Below, piece after piece: positions 15,902 through 24,672 of a stretch of DNA of 33,806 nt. Location of the stretch: NCBI GenBank assembly GCA_021201755.1, contig JAJQEI010000005.1:1-33806 (forward strand), given 5' to 3'. The DNA comes from Ruminococcus sp. GTDB taxonomy: Bacteria; Bacillota; Clostridia; Oscillospirales; Ruminococcaceae. The position numbers and the translations under genes were made by a program. The notes under the pieces were generated by a model. That model was given only the letters and a program-made list of their open reading frames with translations. It searched no databases and was not told the origin of the DNA. The first letter of the stretch is position 1. Each line of letters starts with the position of its first letter.

Positions 15902-18238
15902 TCACAGGATAATTTCAGCATTACCGCCTTGCAGCGTGATTTTCTGATTTGTGCCTGCAACAGAGACAGTAAAGATTCTATCAGTTTCGGTCGCACGAAC
16001 AGTAATCTTGTTTCCATCTCGTTTTGCCGTCAATGTCATCACTTCATTTGCGTTCACGTCATAGACTTTTGCATACGCCGTCTTTCCGTCTTCCAAATTG
16101 CAAATCAAGAAATCTGTGCCATCTAGGTAGTCGTATTCAAACTGATTTTGGAAATTACCAAAGCCAATAATCGAATTGGGCTTTGCTAGAACTGGCATTT
16201 CCATGAAACTGCACTTCTTCGAATGATACTTTCCGCCTTCCATCGTTTCGCCGGTAATGATGTCATACCACTTTCCTTCCGGCAAATAGAAATTTGCGAC
16301 GCCATCCGCACGGAAAACCGGCGCACATAACAGGTTATCACCCAACATATACTGTTGGTCGAGGTAGCGACAAGCAATATCGTTCGTATATTCCATTACC
16401 ATAGGACGCATCATCGGCACACCAGTATTGGAGGTTTTTACTGCCTGTGAAAATAGATACGGCATGAGTCTCCCTTTCAGCTTCGTGAAGAACCGCAACA
16501 CATCACAGGACTCTTCATCAAAGTTCCACGGCACACGATAAGAGGTAGAACCGTGGAGGCGGCTATGGCTGGACAGAAGTCCAAAAGCGCACCAGCGTTT
16601 GTAGACATCCGGTGAAGCGGTCGCTTCAAATCCACCGATGTCGTGGCTGAAATAGCCAAAGCCAGAGGAACACAGCGACAATCCTCCACGCAGCGTCTCC
16701 GCCATAGAAGTATATTCTGCCGAACAATCGCCGCCCCAGTGTACGGGGAATTTCTGTCCGCCTACCGTTGCACTTCTGGCGAACAGACAAGCCTGACCTT
16801 TTCCATAATATTCCTCTAGAACGTCGAACACGGTTTTGTTATATAAGTATGTATAATAATTGTGCATTGCAATTGGGTCTGCACCGTTATAATAGACAAC
16901 GTCAGTGGGAATTCTCTCGCCGAAGTCTGTCTTGATTGCTGTCACGCCCATTTCACACAAGCTCTGCACCCCAGCGGCAAACCACTTTGCTGCCTCCGGA
17001 TTGGTGAAATCTACGATGGCAAGACCGGGCTGCCACAAATCCGTCTGAAAAACGCTTCCGTCCGGATTCTTCAAGAAATAACCCTTTTCTACACCTTCAT
17101 CGAACAATGCCGACTCTTGGGAGATATACGGGTTAATCCAACAACAAATCCCGAGTCCTCGTTCTTTCAGCCGTGCAATCATTGCAGGTGGATCAGGGAA
17201 CTGTTCCAAATCCCACTGGAAGTCCGTCCAATGATATCCTTTCATCCAAAAGCAGTCGAAATGGAACATTTGTAATGGAATATCACGCTCCGCCATACCA
17301 TCGATAAAGGAAGTTACCATTTCTTCGCTATAATCCGTGGTGAACGACGTAGAAAGCCATAGTCCGAACGTCTTTGCAGATGGCAGCGCAGGCTTTCCAG
17401 TCAAATCGGTATAGTGTATCATCACTTCCTCCAGATTTTCACCACCGATGAAGAAATAGTCCAGTTCTTCTCCGGGTACGGTGAATGAGACCTTGTTGAT
17501 AGTATCAGAAGCTACTTCAAAAGATACCTTGTCGCTGGAATTGACGAGTACGCCATACTGGTTAGACGTGATATAAAACGGAATACACTTATAGCTCTGA
17601 TCAGAACAAGTACCACCATCAGCGTTCCAAGTTTCCACAGTCTGTCCATTTTTCAAGAACGGCGTAAACTTTTCGCCGAAGCCATAGACGCATTCTCCCA
17701 CATCTAACGTCAACTGTTCTCGCACATATGTATTGCATTTGTCTTGTGGAAAATTAAAAAATTGGTCGTCGGTCTGAACGGCTAGGCGTGCATCTCGATG
17801 AAACTTATTTTCCTGTACATAAGTCGTCGAACGCCAGCCACCGCCGGTGAGACGCTTTCCATCACGAGTATAACACACATCCCAGCCGTTCGTCCCTTTC
17901 CGAATGGTGACGGTAGTGTTCCCAGCCGTCATGGAGACGGTTTCGACGTCTTCGTGGATTTCTGGTATATAACCATCCGGCAAATTCAACTCAAACTGTG
18001 GCTTATTTTTCAGTGTTCCTTTGTGGTGACAAATTTGGACACGAATCACATCCGGTGCCACTGCCGTATAGATGATCTCAAAGCAGACGCCACCCAACGT
18101 CATGGCACGATTCCAGATTTTATTCGATGTTGCAAAAACACGAATGGAATTTTCAGTTGTGGTAACCGCATAGGCGTGTTCCGCATAGAACACTTCATAA
18201 CCCTTTTGGTTCAGCCAAAGTCCATCAGAAAATTTCAT
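15902..18238 (-). CDS. yicI: GH31 alpha-xylosidase (YicI type)
   Basis: 778 residues, about the length of E. coli YicI, with all GH31 domains. The N-terminal beta-sandwich runs to about 280. The (beta/alpha)8 catalytic domain has nucleophile Asp438 in 'IKTDFGERIP' and acid/base Asp504 in 'HWGGDCSAEY'. Beta domains follow at the end. 'FGEKFTPF' and 'WNADGG' occur at the substrate end, as in YicI. It should release alpha-xylose from xyloglucan oligosaccharides. There is no signal peptide, so it acts in the cytosol on imported fragments, which fits the GH5 enzyme outside. The RBS is GGAGGT with a near-consensus promoter upstream. Confidence 0.93.
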   Translation of the reverse strand: MKFSDGLWLNQKGYEVFYAEHAYAVTTTENSIRVFATSNKIWNRAMTLGGVCFEIIYTAVAPDVIRVQICHHKGTLKNKPQFELNLPDGYIPEIHEDVETVSMTAGNTTVTIRKGTNGWDVCYTRDGKRLTGGGWRSTTYVQENKFHRDARLAVQTDDQFFNFPQDKCNTYVREQLTLDVGECVYGFGEKFTPFLKNGQTVETWNADGGTCSDQSYKCIPFYITSNQYGVLVNSSDKVSFEVASDTINKVSFTVPGEELDYFFIGGENLEEVMIHYTDLTGKPALPSAKTFGLWLSTSFTTDYSEEMVTSFIDGMAERDIPLQMFHFDCFWMKGYHWTDFQWDLEQFPDPPAMIARLKERGLGICCWINPYISQESALFDEGVEKGYFLKNPDGSVFQTDLWQPGLAIVDFTNPEAAKWFAAGVQSLCEMGVTAIKTDFGERIPTDVVYYNGADPIAMHNYYTYLYNKTVFDVLEEYYGKGQACLFARSATVGGQKFPVHWGGDCSAEYTSMAETLRGGLSLCSSGFGYFSHDIGGFEATASPDVYKRWCAFGLLSSHSRLHGSTSYRVPWNFDEESCDVLRFFTKLKGRLMPYLFSQAVKTSNTGVPMMRPMVMEYTNDIACRYLDQQYMLGDNLLCAPVFRADGVANFYLPEGKWYDIITGETMEGGKYHSKKCSFMEMPVLAKPNSIIGFGNFQNQFEYDYLDGTDFLICNLEDGKTAYAKVYDVNANEVMTLTAKRDGNKITVRATETDRIFTVSVAGTNQKITLQGGNAEIIL

Positions 18239-18306
18239 AACAATACCTCCGAATTTAAAATAAATAATATCATAAGCAAAAGCAAGAACCCTGATCTCTT
18301 CCCTTT

Positions 18307-18335
18307 AGTTTAACACATCTCAAGAAAAATGTCAA
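18307..18335 (-). promoter_or_regulatory. Promoter of the alpha-xylosidase operon
   Basis: Minus strand TTGACA (18335-18330), 17 bp, TAAACT (18312-18307), about 70 bp before the ATG at 18238. Confidence 0.75.
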
Positions 18336-18394
18336 TCATTTTTCTGAATTTGTGCAAAGATTTTCGGTGGTTGCGTGTGATTTTGACAAAAAAG

Positions 18395-18420
18395 TCCACC
18401 AAGCCATACGGCAAGGTGGA
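18395..18420 (-). terminator. Terminator after the dockerin gene
   Basis: TCCACC / GGTGGA arms with an inner GCC/GGC pair. On the minus strand they are followed by CTTTTTTG. With the promoter at 18307-18335 this accounts for most of the 18239-18559 gap. The remainder holds only the short palindrome TGATGTCA-ATA-TGACATCA (18460-18478). Confidence 0.75.
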
Positions 18421-18559
18421 ATGTGAAGAAAATGATATTATAAAGTTTAGTTAGAATGTTGATGTCAATATGACATCATATTCAATTATGCATATTTCTG
18501 AAACATTATAATTGAAATTAACATCAATCCGTACATGGCAGACTATCTATGTATCCCAC

Positions 18560-19310
18560 CTAAAATTTCAACAATATAAGTGCGTCATTGACATCCACGC
18601 TGCCATCTCCATTGGTATCGGCACTCGAATAAGCAAGATCGCTCAAGCTCACTACGTCGGCAGCATATTTACTCAGGACAACTGTATCCGCAAGAGATAT
18701 ATTCCCATCCAGATTCACATCGCCGATTGTATTATCACCCTCCGAAATGGTGGTAGTGTTCACCGTTTCGGTCGTGGTAGTTGTCTCTGTAGTTGTAACA
18801 GTCGTTATGATTTCAGCCCCAGAATCATCAAAATCAAGATAGTAATTGCCACAGTTTCCAGAACCAGTCGGTGTAATTGTATACTCGAGGACTTGACCAT
18901 ACCCCGTTGTTATCGTAAAGGCTGTCGGTCCTCCTAGGGAAACCTTGACTTCAATGACATCATCACTGATAGATGTTACTTCTGCAACAGTTTCATCCGC
19001 ACTATTGCATTCGATACCGCCAACTTCGCTAAAAGTCACGCTGTTGCTTACGATAAACGAAATTGTGCAGGGAACCCATGCGTATACTGTATCGACAGCT
19101 TCGTATAATGTCTTGTCGTAGCTGTCGCCATTTGTGTAATTAAATTCTAAAACAGATACGTTTCGGTTTCTTCATAGGTGTCAGTTGTTGATTGTTGTTC
19201 CTCATCAGTTGTGTCTGTACTGGTTGCATTTGCAAAAAAGGAAGGAGAAGACAGCAGCAGCGTTCCAATTGCAGCACTCAGAGCAACACATAAAAGTTTT
19301 TTTTTTTCAT
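18560..19310 (-). pseudogene. Dockerin-bearing secreted protein with two frameshifts and a clipped tail
   Basis: The gene starts at the ATG at 19310, directly followed by a run of 11 A. Restoring one A gives a good signal peptide ('KKKKLLCVALSAAIGTLLLS') and a Thr/Glu linker, which ends in TAG near 19148. One further base near 19155-19165 opens the next frame ('VSVLEFNYTNGDSYDKTLYE' onward), which continues through a beta-rich domain and Thr linker into a dockerin ('GDVNLDGNISLADTVV', 'ADTNGDGSVDVNDALILLKF'). The frame then stops at TAG (18560). The next in-frame codons 'VGYIDSLPCTD' align with 'VVQIVDTLPYTG' of the dockerin ending at 872, so the last turn has been cut off by an in-frame stop. 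It was probably a cellulosome-associated binding protein. The function of the middle domain is unknown. Confidence 0.65.
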
Positions 19311-19311
19311 A

Positions 19312-19611
19312 TTAATCACCCATCCTTTCAAGGGTAAACCTCATCGGACTAGCTAATGGCATTACGTCATAATCATCATCCATGTACCGAAACTGCCAAG
19401 TTTGAGCAGTTTCATATCCAGTCCAGATATGAAACGACATGGTATTATCTTCGACATCCCAATTGTTATTTAGATCCAAATATCTCCCTAATGTATAGAC
19501 AGGAGACACCTTATAGAAACAATTAGAATAATATTCTAAAGAAAAACACTCCGACGTACTGGTTCTATAAGATTCCGTTTTTGGTGATAGCGATTCGTCA
19601 GAAGACTTTTT
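19312..19611 (-). pseudogene. Unidentified fragment, possibly ricin-type lectin-like
   Basis: An open stretch of 100 codons ends at TAA two bases before the dockerin gene's ATG. The best readable part is 'YTLGRYLDLNNNWDVEDNTM' then 'ETAQTWQFRYMDDD', reminiscent of the GKYLD ... QxW pattern of beta-trefoil carbohydrate-binding domains. Upstream in the same frame lie a TGA at 19612-19614 and an ATG at 19629 without RBS. It is probably a fragment of a secreted carbohydrate-binding protein. This assignment is tentative. Confidence 0.3.
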
Positions 19612-19650
19612 TCAGCTTTTTGTATTCATGACTGCAATTTGACAAAAAAA

Positions 19651-19699
19651 TCCCGACTTCTACATCGTTAGTTTTTGGTCTAACTTTTTGGAATCGGGA
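19651..19699 (-). terminator. Terminator of rpmB
   Basis: Outer stem TCCCGA / TCGGGA enclosing an inner stem GTTAG / CTAAC. On the minus strand it is followed by TTTTTTTG. It lies 45 bp after the rpmB stop. Confidence 0.75.
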
Positions 19700-19743
19700 C
19701 ATTGGAACAAAAGTACAAATCACATACTTCACTTCACATATAA

Positions 19744-19929
19744 TTACGCACGTTCTACTTTACCAGAACGTAAGCATCTGGAACAAACGTACATATGGCA
19801 CGGAGTCCCCTTTACGATTGCCTTTACTCGTTTTACGTTTGGCTTCCATGTTCGGTTGGAACGTCTATGGGAGTGAGAAACTTTGATGCCAAAGCTTACG
19901 CCTTTACCGCAGATTTCACATTTTGCCAT
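19744..19929 (-). CDS. rpmB: 50S ribosomal protein L28
   Basis: 61 residues from the ATG at 19929 (AGGAGGTG with 7-base spacing). Longer in-frame starts lack an RBS. 'MAKCEICGKGVSFGIKVSHS' and 'KRTWKPNV'-like residues ('SNRTWKPNVKRVKA') are L28 signatures. Two CxxC pairs (CEIC, CSRC) mark the zinc-binding form. It is part of the large ribosomal subunit. The gene is monocistronic with its own promoter and terminator. Confidence 0.95.
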   Translation of the reverse strand: MAKCEICGKGVSFGIKVSHSHRRSNRTWKPNVKRVKAIVKGTPCHMYVCSRCLRSGKVERA

Positions 19930-20008
19930 TCTACAGCACCTCCTTTTTGCAGATTTCCTGTAAGCCACTTGAAACACAACTTTAGAAAGCCTACAATACA
20001 ACAATTTT

Positions 20009-20037
20009 ATTTTATCAGATTTCAGAAAAAAAAGCAA
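20009..20037 (-). promoter_or_regulatory. rpmB promoter
   Basis: Minus strand TTGCTT (20037-20032), 17 bp, TAAAAT (20014-20009), 80 bp before the rpmB ATG. Confidence 0.6.
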
Positions 20038-20182
20038 GTGATTTTGAAAATACTTTCAAATATTTTTTTTTGAAGTTGGATTTGTTCTGATTTTTTCAAA
20101 CAGAATAAAAAAAAAAAGTATAAGGAATGATAACTTTAAAAATTAAGTCAAAAAATAAATTTTATAACTTTCGAAAATACAC

Positions 20183-20211
20183 TTGAAATTTCTTGTGAAA
20201 TCCTGTATAAT
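20183..20211 (+). promoter_or_regulatory. Promoter of the scpAB cluster
   Basis: TTGAAA (20183-20188), 17 bp, TATAAT (20206-20211). Transcription should begin near 20218, leaving a leader of about 55 bases. An ATG at 20222 would be nearly leaderless and is not preferred as a start. Confidence 0.75.
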
Positions 20212-20272
20212 AAATTGATAGATGAAAAAAGTCACTGCAGAACAAGTCTATCTGTTCAGAAAAGGAGTGTTT

Positions 20273-20956
20273 ATGAATTTTCTTAGTAGTATCTTTAATA
20301 TTAGCGACCCCTATACCATTTTAGCACGCATTGCAATCATACTGTTGATTTTACCGTTACATGAATTCGCACATGGTTGGATGGCAAAGCATTGCGGTGA
20401 CGATACCGCAGAAGCTGCCGGACGTTTGACCTTTAACCCGTTTGCTCATGTGGATCCTTTTGGTGCAGTTTTGTTGTTATTAACTGGTTTTGGATGGGCA
20501 AAGCCTGTGCCAATCAATCCCGCACGTATGAATCATCCTCGAAGCGGTGTGGTTTGGACATCCCTGGCAGGTCCGATTTCGAACCTGATTGCCGCATTGG
20601 TTGGAATGATTTGCTTGCAAATTGTGTGGCCCTTTTATTGGACATATGGAACGGGGATTTTGTTAGGTATTTATGATTTCTTTTTGAGTTTTGTTACTAT
20701 TAACATTGGCTTGGCATTATTTAACTTGATTCCGATACCACCGCTGGATGGATCGAAGGTGTTGATTTCGCTGTTACCTTATCGGCAATCCAATTGGCTT
20801 CAACGGAATAGTCAGTGGTTGTCGATCATCTTGCTGTTACTTGTGTTTTTGGGTGCATTGAGTACGCCATTGTCTTGGCTTTCCACAAAAATTCTTGATC
20901 TTTTTATTTATGCGACTAATTGGATTGATAAGCTTGTTTGGATGGTGATTGGATAA
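20273..20956 (+). CDS. Site-2 protease family membrane metalloprotease (M50)
   Basis: 227 residues from the ATG at 20273 (AAAGGAG upstream). About five membrane segments. The first contains the zinc site 'LPLHEFAHGW' (HExxH, His30 to His34), and a later one has 'LIPIPPLDGSKV', the third zinc ligand motif. Members cut proteins inside the membrane; this short PDZ-less form is the one usually next to scpAB in Clostridia. Substrate unknown. First gene of a cluster whose members follow at 3 bp or less here. Confidence 0.88.
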   Translation: MNFLSSIFNISDPYTILARIAIILLILPLHEFAHGWMAKHCGDDTAEAAGRLTFNPFAHVDPFGAVLLLLTGFGWAKPVPINPARMNHPRSGVVWTSLAGPISNLIAALVGMICLQIVWPFYWTYGTGILLGIYDFFLSFVTINIGLALFNLIPIPPLDGSKVLISLLPYRQSNWLQRNSQWLSIILLLLVFLGALSTPLSWLSTKILDLFIYATNWIDKLVWMVIG

Positions 20957-20959
20957 ATC

Positions 20960-21715
20960 ATGCAGAAAATTTCATTCAAATTAGAAGTGTTTGAAGGACC
21001 AATGGATGTGTTGTTAAGCTTAATAGCAAAGCATAAACTGAATATTTATGACATTGAAATATCGAGTCTTTTGGATCAATATTTGGAATATTTAGAGCAG
21101 TGTCGACAGCAGGATTTAGAGCTAGCAGGGGAATTCTTGGAGATGGCGGCACGGTTGATTTATATTAAAACAGCGTCACTTTTGCCACGACCGGAAGCGG
21201 CAGAAAAGGAAAAACAGGCGTTGCAAGGTGCATTGATTGAATACGCTTTGTGTAAGCAGGCGGCACAGACCTTAAAAGAGCAATTCATTGGAGATCGGAT
21301 TTTTTGTCGAAAGGCGATGAAAATAAAGTTTTCTGGTGCTTATGGGCGTACCCATAAGTCGGATGTTCTTTTGTATGCATGGAATCGCATGGGACAAAAG
21401 CACTTGCAATCTGATGATCAACTCAAAGGTAGCTTACAACGTGTCGTCAGTCAGCCGGTAGTGTCGGTGATGTCAAAGGTAGTCTATCTAATGCGAAAAG
21501 TTTGGTCAGGTGAACACGTTTATTTTGGTACGCTTTATCATGACATACGAGAACGTTCTGCAAGAGTTGCATTGTTTTTAGCAGTGCTGGAGCTAACAAA
21601 ACATGGTCGAATTGGAATTAGTGAAGATGGTACATATGTTTATCGACGCACGGATTATCTTTTAAAGCGAAAAAGGAAAAATCAGAATAATTTACCGCAG
21701 GAGGGAGCAATATAA
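20960..21715 (+). CDS. scpA: Segregation and condensation protein A
   Basis: 251 residues. 'FKLEVFEGPMDVLLSLIAKH' and 'KLNIYDIEISSLLDQYLEYL' are the N-terminal ScpA (kleisin) signature that binds the SMC neck. 'AARLIYIKTASLLP' is the conserved helix. The C-terminal winged helix ('ARVALFLAVLELTKHGRI') binds the SMC head. It joins SMC and ScpB in chromosome condensation. The start lies 3 bp after the protease stop, and its stop overlaps the scpB start (TAATG). Confidence 0.95.
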   Translation: MQKISFKLEVFEGPMDVLLSLIAKHKLNIYDIEISSLLDQYLEYLEQCRQQDLELAGEFLEMAARLIYIKTASLLPRPEAAEKEKQALQGALIEYALCKQAAQTLKEQFIGDRIFCRKAMKIKFSGAYGRTHKSDVLLYAWNRMGQKHLQSDDQLKGSLQRVVSQPVVSVMSKVVYLMRKVWSGEHVYFGTLYHDIRERSARVALFLAVLELTKHGRIGISEDGTYVYRRTDYLLKRKRKNQNNLPQEGAI

Positions 21716-22314
21716 TGGAGCATACGGAAGAAGCGAAGCTACACAATCCAGACACAACAATGGATTCTCTCAGTGCTGCATTAGAGGCAGTTCTCTTTGC
21801 AAGCGGTGAGCCAATATCATCTTCACGCTTAGCACAGGCAACGGAATCGGAAGAGTCTGTAGTGCTTGTGGCGTTAGAACAGTTGTCGCAAGTATATCAA
21901 TTGCAACACCGTGGTATCTGCATAAAGCGGCTTGGTGAAAATTGGCAAATGTGTACGAATTCAATTTATGCAGATGTGATTCAGCGTGCTATGGAAACAA
22001 AAAAAATGACACCATTATCCTCAGCTGCTATGGAAGTATTAACCATTATTGCATATAATCAACCGGTGAGCAAAAGCTTTGTAGAACACGTTCGTGGCGT
22101 AGACAGCAGTTCAGTCGTGAATACACTAGTAGAAAAGGAACTATTGGCGGAAGATGGACGCTTAGAAGTTCCAGGACACCCGATTGCTTATGTAACAACG
22201 TCTCATTTTCTTCGTTGCTTTGGCTTATCTTCGTTGGATGATTTGCCGCCACTGCCAGTATCTGCGGCGAGTTTACCACAGCAGCCGATCGAAGCCACAG
22301 ATGAAACAGTGTAG
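21715..22314 (+). CDS. scpB: Segregation and condensation protein B
   Basis: 199 residues. Two winged helices: 'LEAVLFASGEPISSSRLAQA' near the start and 'AAMEVLTIIAYNQPVSKSFVE' then 'RGVDSSSVVNTLVEKELLAE' in the second. 'PGHPIAYVTTSHFLRCFGL' matches the conserved end, followed by a Pro/Ala-rich tail. ScpB dimers regulate the SMC-ScpA ring. Translationally coupled to scpA, with GGAGG before the shared start. Confidence 0.95.
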   Translation: MEHTEEAKLHNPDTTMDSLSAALEAVLFASGEPISSSRLAQATESEESVVLVALEQLSQVYQLQHRGICIKRLGENWQMCTNSIYADVIQRAMETKKMTPLSSAAMEVLTIIAYNQPVSKSFVEHVRGVDSSSVVNTLVEKELLAEDGRLEVPGHPIAYVTTSHFLRCFGLSSLDDLPPLPVSAASLPQQPIEATDETV

Positions 22315-22334
22315 CAAAAGGCAGGTGAGGCTAC

Positions 22335-23000
22335 ATGATTGGGTTGTGGGTGGTATTAGGTATTCTAATCCTGCTGGCAGTCATACTATTGATACCGATT
22401 ACTTTGCAGCTAGATTATGACAATACACAGAATCGAACCTTTTGGAAAATATCGTGGTTTGCATTTTCACTTTTTAGTAGTGACGAATCAGGATTTTTTC
22501 AACGAAAAGAATCAAAATCAAAAGTCAAAAAAAAGAAAACAGACGAAGAAAAAGATGAGAAAAAAGAGAGCAGACTGAAAAAAGGAAAACGAATTTGGAA
22601 AATGGTTCGGGACATTGTACCGATCTTACCGAAGCCTCTCCGTATCCTTTGGAAAGGAATATCAATCCGAAAGCTTGTGATAGGTGTACAGGTGGGACGC
22701 TTTGATGCGAAGGATTGTGCGGTAGCGTATGGTACAGTCAGTGGCACCGTGTATACCACGCTAGGCATATTACAAAGTCTTATGCGTGTACAGGTGGAGC
22801 AGGTGCAAGTGCAATGTGCATTTGGCAAGGATCAGACGCTCTGGATTGTGCGAGGAAAAATGCATTTTTGTCTGCTTTCCGCTTTTGCGGCGATTGGGAG
22901 CCTTGCCATAGGCTATGTGACGAAACGCAATCAAAATACAGTAAAACCGACAGAGCGTTCAACAAAAAAATCGAAAATACAAGAAAACACAGGAGGTTAA
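22335..23000 (+). CDS. DUF2953 domain membrane-associated protein
   Basis: 221 residues. An N-terminal membrane segment ('GLWVVLGILILLAVILL') is followed by a short beta stretch, a highly charged Lys/Glu region (about 55-90) and a conserved domain. A weaker hydrophobic segment lies near the C-terminus. Members of DUF2953 sit beside ytfJ/gerW in spore-forming Clostridia and are thought to be linked to sporulation; the function is not known. It precedes the GerW-type gene by 7 bp. Confidence 0.75.
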   Translation: MIGLWVVLGILILLAVILLIPITLQLDYDNTQNRTFWKISWFAFSLFSSDESGFFQRKESKSKVKKKKTDEEKDEKKESRLKKGKRIWKMVRDIVPILPKPLRILWKGISIRKLVIGVQVGRFDAKDCAVAYGTVSGTVYTTLGILQSLMRVQVEQVQVQCAFGKDQTLWIVRGKMHFCLLSAFAAIGSLAIGYVTKRNQNTVKPTERSTKKSKIQENTGG

Positions 23001-23007
23001 GAAAATT

Positions 23008-23436
23008 ATGAAAGAAAATGAAAACAGCCAGATTCAAGGATTGATGGGTGTTACAATGGAAAAAATCCGTGAAATGGTAGATGTGAAGACTATCATTGGG
23101 GATCCGATTGTAGCATCTGAATCTGTGACAATTATCCCGATTTCAAAGGTATCCTATGGCTTTGCTTCTGGCGGTTCTGACTTGCCAGTAAAGTCGAATC
23201 CCAAAGATTTGTTCGGCGGTGGTGCAGGTGCGGGGGTATCTATCCAACCTGTGGCTTTTTTAGTGGTGCAGAATGATAATGTTCGGATGTTGCAAATGGG
23301 TGAATCAGATGATACACTGTCTAGTGCATTACGCTCTGTACCGGAAATAATTGATCGAATTGGTGGAATTATTAAGAAATCCGGAAAAGATAAGAAAGAA
23401 AAAGAATCTTCAGAAGAGTCTCAGTCAAAAGTATAA
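23008..23436 (+). CDS. ytfJ: GerW/YtfJ family sporulation-type protein
   Basis: 142 residues. 'KIREMVDVKTIIGDPIVASESVTIIPISKVSYGFASGG' is the family core, followed by a Gly-rich stretch ('FGGGAGAGVSIQPVAFLVV'), which fits a small soluble protein needed for spore germination. A charged C-terminal tail ends the protein. The RBS is AGGAGG (spacing 11). Conserved neighbours are DUF2953 before and a DacF-type carboxypeptidase after. Confidence 0.9.
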   Translation: MKENENSQIQGLMGVTMEKIREMVDVKTIIGDPIVASESVTIIPISKVSYGFASGGSDLPVKSNPKDLFGGGAGAGVSIQPVAFLVVQNDNVRMLQMGESDDTLSSALRSVPEIIDRIGGIIKKSGKDKKEKESSEESQSKV

Positions 23437-23494
23437 ATTCTGCGGTTGCTGCATACCTTATGAGAAATTAAATTTTCTGATAAGGAGAATTACG

Positions 23495-24650
23495 ATGCAA
23501 AAAAAATATATCAAATGGATTCGATTATATGCGGTGGTTTTGGCAGCAGTTATCTTTGTAGAAAATTTATCATTTCATGCCACAGCGATAGATACAGGTA
23601 TTTCTGCCGAATCTGCAATTGTTATAGAGGCAGTCACTGGTGAGATTCTTTTCGAAAAAAATGCCTATGAAGAACGGCCTATGGCAAGTACGACTAAAAT
23701 TATGACTACGTTGCTATGCTTGGAGAGTGGCGATTTGGATACGGTTTTTGAAGTGGATTCAGACGCCATTCAAGTAGAGGGCTCTTCGATGGGTTTGGTG
23801 GAGCATGATTTAGTCACAAAGCGAGCCTTGTGTTATGGAATGCTTTTGCCTTCTGGGAATGATGCCGCAGGTGCTGTGGCAGTGAGACTAGCCGGCAGCT
23901 ATACAGCGTTTGCAGATATGATGAATGACAAAGCGACACAACTGGGACTGGAACATATGTATTTTGTTACGCCTTCTGGCTTGCACGATGAGGCACACTA
24001 TTCTACAGCATATGATATGGCGTTATTAACAGCGTATGCGTTACAAAATGACACGTTTCGGGAAATTTGCTGCCAAAGTGAAGCAAAGGTTTGTTTTGGA
24101 AATCCACCGTATGAGCGGTGGCTGCAAAATTCAAATAAGTTATTGCAGATAGATGATAGTATCATTGGCGTGAAAACAGGATTTACCGACGAGGCAGGGC
24201 GTTGTTTGGTGTCTGCTGCACAGCGTGATGGCGTAACATTAATTTGTGTCACATTAAATGATACCAACGATTGGCAAGATCATTTGAATCTATATGATAC
24301 GTGTTTTGCAGCTATAGTGCCAATTACATTGGAAAAGGAAAACTGGACGATTCCTGTTGTAGGTGGTAGAAATGGATCGAAATTTGACGATTGGAAGTAC
24401 GGATGGTACGACACCGAATTTGGTGTATTCGATTACGGCAACTCCATTTCTCTATGCGCCAGTGGAAAGTGGTGTACAGGTAGGCACTTGGACAACGCAG
24501 CTTGACGGGCGAACTGCAGCGACTGGAAAACTTTATGCGATGGAAAGTGTGGCGTATCAAGAAATTGAGGAAGAAACAACATCGCAAAAACCATCGCTGA
24601 TGGAAAGAATTTGGAAAAAAATCAGAAATATATTGCAGATATTTGTATAA
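23495..24650 (+). CDS. dacF: DacF-type D-alanyl-D-alanine carboxypeptidase (S11), frameshifted near the C-terminal domain
   Basis: ATG at 23495 (AAGGAG, 7 bases). Signal or membrane segment (10-25), then the S11 transpeptidase fold with SxxK Ser65-Lys68 ('MASTTKIM'), SGN 120-122 and KTG 227-229. It trims the last D-Ala from peptidoglycan stem peptides. The main frame runs to 24505. From about 24355 its sequence stops making sense, while another frame (24363-24650) carries the rest: a PBP5_C-like domain ('YAPVESGVQVGTWTTQLDG') and a basic amphipathic tail for membrane attachment ('LMERIWKKIRNILQIF'). One surplus base in the GGTGGT stretch near 24348-24356 explains it. The catalytic domain is complete; the membrane anchor is lost unless the shift is an assembly error. 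Confidence 0.85.
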
Positions 24651-24672
24651 TAAAAATGGAAAGGAATTCATA

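Noticed and set aside
18460..18478. Palindrome TGATGTCA-ATA-TGACATCA as an operator
   Set aside because: It lies downstream of the dockerin gene and upstream of its terminator, away from any promoter. A single copy in A/T-rich DNA is weak evidence.
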